Origin: Gammaproteobacteria bacterium
Lineage (GTDB): Bacteria > Pseudomonadota > Gammaproteobacteria > Pseudomonadales > Porticoccaceae
Length of the DNA stretch: 64,000 bases
NCBI GenBank assembly: GCA_016191205.1
Contig: JACPPB010000017.1
Coordinates: 41,157 to 105,156, forward strand
Direction: 5' to 3'
Shown here: positions 57,234-64,000 of the stretch, piece after piece
Layout: every line of letters starts with the position of its first letter
Position numbering within the stretch: position 1 is the stretch's first letter
Made by a program: the position numbers and the translations under genes
The notes under the pieces: generated by a model
Seen by the model: the letters and a program-made list of their open reading frames with translations, nothing else
Databases searched by the model: none
Told to the model about the DNA's origin: nothing

Positions 57234-58256
57234 TCAGCCCTGCGCGAGCAATTCCCGCAGATCGATCAACGCCGCGTTCGCGCGGCTGATGTAGGACGCC
57301 ATGGTGATCGAGTGGTTGGCGAGCACGCCAAACCCGTTGCCATTCAAAATGATGGGCGTGCGCAGCGGCTTTTGCGTCGCCTCCAGCTCGCGGATGATCT
57401 GGCGCAGGCTGACCTGGGCATTTTTCTTTTGCAGCACGTCCGCGAAATCCACTTCCGCTGCCTTGAGCAACTGGATCAGTGCCCAGGCCGTGCCGCGCGC
57501 CTCGAAAAACGTATCGTCAATTTTCCACCAGGACGGTTTGACCAGCGCGGATGCCGGGTGCGCGGCGGCGGCATCCGCGCCTTCACCCGATTTGACGCCG
57601 AGCCGGCGCTGGCCGACGCTGGCCCCCAGACGCTGGGACAGACTGCCGAGCCGGCTCTGCACGGTTCCCAGCCAGTAGCGCAGATTGTCGGCGCGGGCAT
57701 AAAACTGCGCGTTGCTTTCATCGCCGTCGAGCAGGCGCGCGTAGTAGCGCGCCAGATGATCGCGACCTTTGCGGTACTCATCCTCCGTCGCCGGAAAAAT
57801 CCAGCGATCCGTGTCGTAATTCAGCAGCGGCTCGGCGAGGGCGAGATCCGGATCCTCCGTCGACTGGGACTGGGACCGGCTGAACGCCTCGCGAAACGCC
57901 TTTGCGGCGTCGCGCACCTGCACGACAACGCCAAACTCCCAGTTCGGCATATTGTCGAGCCAGAGTCCGGGCGGCAGCATGTCGTTGGTCAGATAGCCGC
58001 CCGGCTTGTCGAGCAGCGTGTCCACCAGCGCGATGAGTGTCGCCGTGGTGCGCGCGCCGCTGACGCTGGTGCGGTCCGCGCCCGCCAGCAGCGGAGCCAG
58101 TTGCGGTTGCCGCGACCAGTACCAGGACAGCCCCAGCGCGATCGTGACCAGCACGGCGGCCACCACCATCCAGGCACCGACACCCGGATTGCGCGACGCG
58201 ATGGCCCCCCCACCGGCATTCCCGCGCGAATTCCGTACCCAGTCTTTGATCGCCAT
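57234..58256 (-). CDS. DUF2333 family membrane-anchored protein
   Basis: A 340-residue protein of the proteobacterial DUF2333 family. It has a short basic N-terminus, one membrane helix (WMVVAAVLVTIALGLSWYW, residues about 29-47) and a large, probably periplasmic domain with LLDKPGGYLTNDMLPPGLWLDNMPNWEFGV-type conserved features. No function is established. The ATG at 58256 is chosen over an upstream in-frame ATG because it just precedes the basic segment and helix. It is divergent from dsbD with 138 bases between the starts. Confidence 0.8.
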   Translation of the reverse strand: MAIKDWVRNSRGNAGGGAIASRNPGVGAWMVVAAVLVTIALGLSWYWSRQPQLAPLLAGADRTSVSGARTTATLIALVDTLLDKPGGYLTNDMLPPGLWLDNMPNWEFGVVVQVRDAAKAFREAFSRSQSQSTEDPDLALAEPLLNYDTDRWIFPATEDEYRKGRDHLARYYARLLDGDESNAQFYARADNLRYWLGTVQSRLGSLSQRLGASVGQRRLGVKSGEGADAAAAHPASALVKPSWWKIDDTFFEARGTAWALIQLLKAAEVDFADVLQKKNAQVSLRQIIRELEATQKPLRTPIILNGNGFGVLANHSITMASYISRANAALIDLRELLAQG

Positions 58257-58394
58257 GGTCGTACTGCCCGTGATGAGAATCGGCTCCGCGGCTTCGGCTG
58301 CGGCGGGACCGAGAATACGCCACAATAACCGGCCTTGAAACCAAGCTCCCGCTGCCGGGTCGAAACCGGGCCGCCCGCAACCGCAGATCAGTCC

Positions 58395-60167
58395 ATGTCG
58401 CGTTACCGTAGTTTTGCTCTGTACTGGTTGCTGCTGATCCTGGGTTCGACCCCCGCCATGGCCGCCGACCCCTTTGCGTCCGCGGGCAACAGCTCAAACC
58501 TGCTCCAGGCCGATCAGCAATTTCTACCGGTTGAACAAGCCTATCAACTCTCCGTCAGGCTCGACGGCGGCAAGGCGCTGCTCGAGTGGAACATCGCGCC
58601 GGGCTATTACCTCTACAAAGACAACTTTGCCGTGCAGGCTCGGGGGATGGATGGTGTGGTTATTCCCACCAGAATCCACGCCGGCAAGGGCCGCGAGATC
58701 TACGATGATTACTACGGCAAGAATCTCGAAGTGTTCTATGACAGCACGCTGGTCAGCGTCGATTTTCTCCAGCCGCCACCGCCAGCGATCACGCTGAGCG
58801 TAACTTCCCAGGGCTGCGCCGACGCCGGCCTGTGCTACCCACCTCACACCCAGTATTTCACGGCCGATCTTGCTGCCGGGGCGGTTGCCCCGACCGCCGC
58901 GCCGTCGCCCGCCGCCGGCACCGCCAGTTCGGTCTCCGCCGGTTCCGTCACGGCCAGCGCGCCCGGGCTGCTGACGCTGCTGGGTTTTGCGATCCTCGGC
59001 GGCTTGATCCTCAACCTCATGCCCTGCGTGTTTCCGGTGCTCTCGATCAAGGTGATGAGTCTCACCACGGCGCACGCCCACCGGCACCGGGTCGCGACTC
59101 ACGGTCTCGCCTACGGCGCCGGCGTGGTGCTCAGCTTTGTCGCCATCGCGGTGCTGCTGCTGATCCTGCGCCGCGCGGGCGAGGCGGTCGGCTGGGGCTT
59201 CCAGTTGCAGTCGCCGGGCTTCGTAACCGCGTTGGCGTATCTGTTTTTCCTGATGGCACTCGGGTTTGGCGGTCAGTTGCCCCTGCTCATCAATCCCGGC
59301 CGCCTGGGCGGAAGCGCCGCTCGCGGCAACGGCCTGGGCGCGTCGTTCCTGACCGGCGTGCTGGCCACGGTGGTCGCCAGCCCCTGCAGCGCACCCTTCA
59401 TGGGCACCGCGCTGGGTGTCGCCCTGACTCTGCCGCCGGCGCTCACGCTGGGCGTCTTCGCCGCCCTCGGCTTCGGCATGGCACTGCCATTTCTCGTGTT
59501 GACCGCGCTGCCGGGACTGCTCAGGCGCCTGCCACGCCCCGGCCCCTGGATGGAAACGTTTCGCCAACTGCTCGCCTTTCCCCTGTACGCGACCGTGCTC
59601 TGGCTGCTCTGGGTGCTCGGTCGGCAGACGGATATCGACCGGGTGCTGGCGGCCGCCTTCGGCCTGCTGCTGGTGGCGCTGGCGGCGTGGCTGGCTTGCC
59701 GCAGCCGGCATGCACCAGGGCGGGTGGTCGCGGCCGCGCTGCTGGTCGCGGGACTGGGGTTGCCGCTCGCCCAGCCGGCCGGCGCTCCGGCGGAACACCC
59801 ATGGGAACCCTACAGCGCGGCGCGCCTCGAGGCCCTGCGCAATGCCGGCGCGCCGGTGTTCGTCAACCTCACGGCGGACTGGTGCATCACCTGCCTCGCC
59901 AATGAGCGCATGGCGTTGTCGTCGGAGCTGTTTCGCACCACGCTGAAACAGCGCGGCATTCATTACCTGAAGGGCGACTGGACCCGTTACGATCCCGAAA
60001 TCACCGCGCTGCTCAGCGCCCACGGCCGCAGCGGCGTGCCGCTTTACCTGTATTTTCCGCCCGGGGAACCGGCGCGCATCCTGCCGCAACTGCTCACCGA
60101 AACCATCGTGCTGAGCGCGCTGAACGCGCCTCCGGGGGTTGCGCCCACTACCGGCGGAATCCGTTAA
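58395..60167 (+). CDS. dsbD: Thiol:disulfide interchange protein DsbD
   Basis: A 590-residue three-domain protein that carries electrons from cytosolic thioredoxin to periplasmic reductases and cytochrome c assembly. After a signal peptide, the N-terminal domain has the pair in QGCADAGLCYPP (C141, C147). A CcdA-like membrane domain of eight helices follows (NLMPCVFPVLSIKVM and VVASPCSAPFMG hold its cysteines). The C-terminal thioredoxin domain has WCITC (C497, C500). The order dsbD-aroQ-accB-accC is familiar from gammaproteobacteria. Confidence 0.95.
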   Translation: MSRYRSFALYWLLLILGSTPAMAADPFASAGNSSNLLQADQQFLPVEQAYQLSVRLDGGKALLEWNIAPGYYLYKDNFAVQARGMDGVVIPTRIHAGKGREIYDDYYGKNLEVFYDSTLVSVDFLQPPPPAITLSVTSQGCADAGLCYPPHTQYFTADLAAGAVAPTAAPSPAAGTASSVSAGSVTASAPGLLTLLGFAILGGLILNLMPCVFPVLSIKVMSLTTAHAHRHRVATHGLAYGAGVVLSFVAIAVLLLILRRAGEAVGWGFQLQSPGFVTALAYLFFLMALGFGGQLPLLINPGRLGGSAARGNGLGASFLTGVLATVVASPCSAPFMGTALGVALTLPPALTLGVFAALGFGMALPFLVLTALPGLLRRLPRPGPWMETFRQLLAFPLYATVLWLLWVLGRQTDIDRVLAAAFGLLLVALAAWLACRSRHAPGRVVAAALLVAGLGLPLAQPAGAPAEHPWEPYSAARLEALRNAGAPVFVNLTADWCITCLANERMALSSELFRTTLKQRGIHYLKGDWTRYDPEITALLSAHGRSGVPLYLYFPPGEPARILPQLLTETIVLSALNAPPGVAPTTGGIR

Positions 60168-60290
60168 CTGCCGGCAACATGTACCGAATATGCGTTTAAC
60201 GTCTGCCAATTTGTCGGCCATCTGGACAACAAAACCGGCTTGAGGCACACTTCCGCTCCACCGCGTCACGACTCCATCAGAAGCCAACCC

Positions 60291-60737
60291 ATGGCCACCA
60301 TACTGGCGCTGCACGGTCCCAACCTCAATCTGCTCGGCACCCGGGAACCCGGCGTGTATGGCGGCACCACGCTGGCGGACATCAACGCCCGCCTGGAACA
60401 ATTGTGTGCTGCCGCAGGCCACGATTTCGTGCACCTGCAAAGCAACTCCGAAGCCGAACTGATCGACCGGGTGCAGGCCGCCGGTCGCGAGGACGTCGAC
60501 CGCATCCTCATCAATCCAGCCGCCTTCACGCACACCAGCGTGGCGCTGCGGGATGCCCTGCTGGCGGTGGCCATACCCTTTATCGAAGTCCATCTGTCCA
60601 ATGTGTACCGGCGTGAAACCTTCCGCCATCACTCCTATTTCTCGGATATCGCGAGCGGCGTCATCTGCGGGCTGGGCGCGCTCGGCTACGAACTGGCGCT
60701 GCAAGCCGCGCTGGCCAGCCTCCGCGCCCCGGCCTGA
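60291..60737 (+). CDS. aroQ: 3-dehydroquinate dehydratase, type II
   Basis: A 148-residue enzyme of the shikimate pathway that forms dodecameric assemblies. Motifs are [13 protein letters not shown] with the catalytic loop Tyr in [25 protein letters not shown] and FIEVHLSN (catalytic His). The ATG at 60291 gives the standard N-terminus; its ribosome site is weak. It begins a housekeeping run with accB, accC and prmA and lies 50 bases before accB. Confidence 0.96.
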   Translation: MATILALHGPNLNLLGTREPGVYGGTTLADINARLEQLCAAAGHDFVHLQSNSEAELIDRVQAAGREDVDRILINPAAFTHTSVALRDALLAVAIPFIEVHLSNVYRRETFRHHSYFSDIASGVICGLGALGYELALQAALASLRAPA

Positions 60738-60787
60738 AGGTCGCGATCGACACCGGACAAACCGCCATCACCTGCAACGGAGGGTTC

Positions 60788-61225
60788 ATGGATATACGCA
60801 AGGTCAAGAAACTCATCGAATTGCTCGAAGAGTCCAACATCGACGAACTGGAAATCCGCGAGGGCGAGGAGTCGGTCCGTATCTGCCGCCATCGCCCGGC
60901 AACCTATGCCGCGCCCCCGATGGCCTTTGCCGCTCCGCCAGCGGCCGCGCCGGTACCCGCCAATACCGCACCCGCGGCACCGGCCATCGAGGGCCATCTG
61001 GTGGCTTCACCCATGGTCGGCACTTTCTACCGGTCCCCCGCGCCCGGCACCAAAGCGTTCGTCGAAGTGGGCCAGAGCGTCAAAGTCGGTGACGTGCTCT
61101 GCATCGTCGAGGCAATGAAAATGATGAACCAGATCGAAGCCGACAAGGCCGGCATCATCGGCGCCATCCTCGCCGAGGACGGCGCGCCGGTGGAATACGA
61201 CCAGCCCTTGATCACCATTCTCTAG
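60788..61225 (+). CDS. accB: Biotin carboxyl carrier protein of acetyl-CoA carboxylase
   Basis: A 145-residue carrier. The N-terminal part ([21 protein letters not shown]) is followed by a Pro/Ala-rich flexible linker (about residues 40-70) and the biotinyl domain with EAMKMMN, where K111 is biotinylated. It shuttles carboxyl-biotin between AccC and the AccAD transferase for fatty acid synthesis. ACGGAGGG lies about 4 bases before the ATG. accC follows after 19 bases. Confidence 0.97.
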   Translation: MDIRKVKKLIELLEESNIDELEIREGEESVRICRHRPATYAAPPMAFAAPPAAAPVPANTAPAAPAIEGHLVASPMVGTFYRSPAPGTKAFVEVGQSVKVGDVLCIVEAMKMMNQIEADKAGIIGAILAEDGAPVEYDQPLITIL

Positions 61226-61244
61226 CCCGCGGAACCCTTTCTCC

Positions 61245-62585
61245 ATGCTGAGTAAAGTCCTGATCGCCAACCGGGGCGAGATCGCGCTGCGCATTCTGCG
61301 CGCCTGCAAGGAACTCGACATCAAGACCGTCGCCGTGCATTCCAAGGTGGACGCCGACCTGAAACACGTCCGCCTTGCCGACGAATCCGTCTGCATCGGC
61401 CCGAATCCATCCGCCGACAGCTACCTCAACATCCCGGCCATCATCAGCGCCATGGAAGTGACCGGCGCGGTCGCGGTCCATCCCGGCTACGGGTTCCTGG
61501 CGGAGAACGCCAACTTCGCCGAACAGGTGGAGCGCAGCGGATTCACCTTCATCGGGCCCTCACCCGCGGTGATCCGGCTGATGGGCGACAAGGTATCCGC
61601 CATCGCCGCCATGAAGGCCGCCGGCGTACCCACGGTGCCGGGTTCGGACGGCACCCTCAGCGAAGAACCGGCCGAGATCATCGCGGTGGCGCGCGACGTG
61701 GGCTATCCGGTCATCATCAAGGCGGCCGCCGGCGGCGGTGGTCGCGGCATGCGCGTGGTCCACGCCGAACCCCACCTGTTGAACGCGGTGACGCTGACGC
61801 GCAGCGAAGCCCAGTCCGCGTTTGGCGACAGCCGCGTCTACATCGAAAAATTCCTCGAAAAGCCGCGCCACGTGGAAATCCAGGTGCTCGCCGATGGCCA
61901 GGGCCATGCGGTGCACCTGGGCGACCGCGACTGCTCGCTGCAGCGCCGCCACCAGAAAGTGCTCGAAGAAGCACCGGCGCCGGACATTCCCGAGGCCGCC
62001 CGCAAACGCGTCCAGGACGCCTGCGTCAAAGCCTGTATCGACATCGGCTACCGGGGCGCCGGCACCTTCGAATTTCTGTATGAAAACGGCAACTTTTATT
62101 TCATCGAAATGAATACCCGGGTCCAGGTCGAACATCCCGTCACGGAGATGATCACCGGCATCGACATCGTCCGCGAACAACTGCTGATCGCAGGCGGCGA
62201 GCCCTTGAGCTTCACCCAGAAAGACGTCGTATTTCGCGGCCACGCGTTCGAGTGCCGCATCAATGCCGAGGACGCCACCACGTTTCTGCCCAGCCCGGGC
62301 ACCGTGACCGCCTACCACGCGCCGGGCGGCAACGGCGTGCGGGTGGACTCGCATCTCTACAATGGCTACCGGGTGCCGCCTTTCTACGACTCCCTGATCG
62401 CCAAGATCATCACCCACGGCCGCGACCGCGAAAGCGCGCTGGCGCGCATGCGCACCGCGCTCGACGAGCTGGTGGTCGAGGGCATCAAGACCAACACCGA
62501 CCTGCACCGCAATCTGGTGCGGGATGGTGATTTCCAGCGCGGCGGCGTGAACATTCACTACCTGGAGAAGAAGCTGGGCCTGTGA
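61245..62585 (+). CDS. accC: Biotin carboxylase subunit of acetyl-CoA carboxylase
   Basis: A 446-residue ATP-grasp enzyme that carboxylates the biotin on AccB using bicarbonate and ATP. Motifs are [12 protein letters not shown], the glycine-rich ATP loop [53 protein letters not shown] and ECRINAED. The length is standard. Its stop overlaps the GTG start of prmA (GTGA), so translation is coupled. Confidence 0.98.
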   Translation: MLSKVLIANRGEIALRILRACKELDIKTVAVHSKVDADLKHVRLADESVCIGPNPSADSYLNIPAIISAMEVTGAVAVHPGYGFLAENANFAEQVERSGFTFIGPSPAVIRLMGDKVSAIAAMKAAGVPTVPGSDGTLSEEPAEIIAVARDVGYPVIIKAAAGGGGRGMRVVHAEPHLLNAVTLTRSEAQSAFGDSRVYIEKFLEKPRHVEIQVLADGQGHAVHLGDRDCSLQRRHQKVLEEAPAPDIPEAARKRVQDACVKACIDIGYRGAGTFEFLYENGNFYFIEMNTRVQVEHPVTEMITGIDIVREQLLIAGGEPLSFTQKDVVFRGHAFECRINAEDATTFLPSPGTVTAYHAPGGNGVRVDSHLYNGYRVPPFYDSLIAKIITHGRDRESALARMRTALDELVVEGIKTNTDLHRNLVRDGDFQRGGVNIHYLEKKLGL

Positions 62586-63481
62586 ACGACTCCCGACCGG
62601 GCTGGCAACAACTGAGCCTGATGGTGTCCGGCGCGGACGCCGAGCGCCACAGCGATGCCCTGCTCGCGGCCGGCGCCCTGGCCGTCACGCTGAGCGATGC
62701 CGGTGACAACCCGGTACTGGAACCGCCGCCGGGGGAAACCCCGCTGTGGGAACAGGTCTGCCTGACCGGGTTGTTTGCCGGCGACTGCGACCGCACCGAC
62801 GCCTGGCTGCAACTGGCGGCCGCGCTGCTGCCCGGGCCGGTGCCCGCGGCGCGCTGGAGTGAACTGGGGGAGCGCCCCTGGAACGATCTCTGGCGCGAGC
62901 ACTTCCGACCCCGCCACTGCGGCGGACACCTGTGGATCTGCCCGAGCTGGTGCGACCCGCCGGAACCCGCCGCCGTCAACCTGCTGCTCGACCCGGGTCT
63001 GGCGTTCGGCAGCGGCGATCACCCCACCACCGCTCTCTGCCTGGAATGGCTCGCCGCCGAACCGCCCGCCGGTGCGCGCGTGCTCGATTTCGGCTGCGGC
63101 TCGGGCATCCTCGCGATCGCCGCCTGCCTGCTCGGCTGCACCCACGCAGTGGCAATCGATATCGATCCGCAAGCACTTACCGCGACCCAGGCCAACGCGC
63201 AGCGCAACGGCATCACGCCGGAACAGCTGACCATAACCGAACCCGGGGCACTGGACGTGGGCGGCTATGATGTCATCCTCGCCAACATCCTCGCCAACCC
63301 GCTGATCGCGCTCGCACCCCGGATCGCCGCGCTCACCGCGCCAGGAGGCCGTTTATGCTTGTCGGGCATTCTGGAATCCCAGTGCGCGGCCGTCCGCGAC
63401 GCCTACGCGCCCTGGTTCGATTTTGCGCCACCCGCCGTGCGCGAATCCTGGGCGCGACTGACGGGCTGCAAAACCCGCTGA
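62582..63481 (+). CDS. prmA: Ribosomal protein L11 methyltransferase
   Basis: A 299-residue SAM enzyme that trimethylates ribosomal protein L11. The N-terminal substrate domain ([20 protein letters not shown]) leads to [23 protein letters not shown] motif [19 protein letters not shown], and [10 protein letters not shown]. The start is GTG, overlapping the accC stop by 4 bases. The order accB-accC-prmA and the following zinc-ribbon gene are common in gammaproteobacteria. Confidence 0.96.
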   Translation: MNDSRPGWQQLSLMVSGADAERHSDALLAAGALAVTLSDAGDNPVLEPPPGETPLWEQVCLTGLFAGDCDRTDAWLQLAAALLPGPVPAARWSELGERPWNDLWREHFRPRHCGGHLWICPSWCDPPEPAAVNLLLDPGLAFGSGDHPTTALCLEWLAAEPPAGARVLDFGCGSGILAIAACLLGCTHAVAIDIDPQALTATQANAQRNGITPEQLTITEPGALDVGGYDVILANILANPLIALAPRIAALTAPGGRLCLSGILESQCAAVRDAYAPWFDFAPPAVRESWARLTGCKTR

Positions 63482-63551
63482 ACGGGCCGCTCGAACCCGC
63501 CGCGGCCCACACGCTGCGGCGGTGCGGGCCGCCGCTTTCCGGAGCCCTGTC

Positions 63552-64000
<449 letters not shown>

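Overview
The window is 64 kb of GC-rich, tightly packed chromosomal DNA that looks gammaproteobacterial. Evidence for this is the complete nuo operon with a fused nuoCD gene, the dsbD-aroQ-accB-accC-prmA gene order, and gshA, acpH, dsbB and biosynthetic ilvA of proteobacterial type. I cannot name the genus. There are 57 protein genes, no rRNA, tRNA, CRISPR array, intact transposon or prophage. The traits point to an aerobically respiring, motile or surface-associated, copper-exposed bacterium.

Layout. 1-8.2 kb: aldehyde dehydrogenase, dinB (opposed), then an exported barrel protein with a His-rich loop, an exported Asp-box propeller with a CDCC motif, selO and a lytic transglycosylase. 8.2-16.5 kb: SMR efflux pump, O-methyltransferase, a VTT-domain/FAD-disulfide-reductase fusion, a thioredoxin-like protein, and a leftward run of PerM-like, TSUP, LLM flavin oxidoreductase, DUF1326 and DUF2182 genes. 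16.6-22.1 kb: a leftward signalling operon of sensor kinase, stand-alone receiver, and receiver-PAS-GGDEF-EAL protein. 22.5-26 kb: glutaminyl cyclase, rsmE, and an AT-richer chemoreceptor gene that looks imported. 26.4-41.3 kb: nuoA to nuoN, leftward.

41.3-46.5 kb: a relic region, a small exported protein, then a compact PAP2 phosphatase, glycosyltransferase and PlcP/LpxH-like phosphoesterase group, faced by ugd; together they suggest envelope glycolipid synthesis. 46.7-49.5 kb: gshA (with an apparent frameshift close to its end), acpH and dsbB. 49.6-52.6 kb: a copper-defence operon (CopL-like, CopA, CopB). 52.9-58.3 kb: ilvA, a second PAS-GGDEF-EAL protein and a DUF2333 gene, all leftward. 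58.4-64 kb: dsbD, aroQ, accB, accC, prmA and the start of a zinc-ribbon protein whose Pro-Glu repeat runs off the window.

Candidates for less-described systems are the His-rich barrel plus CDCC propeller pair (2.7-4.9 kb), the DUF2182-DUF1326-LLM group (14.0-16.5 kb), the PAP2-GT-phosphoesterase-Ugd group (42.5-46.5 kb), and the VTT-FAD fusion with its thioredoxin-like neighbour (9.4-12.0 kb). All functional readings are from motifs and neighbourhood; no database search was possible.
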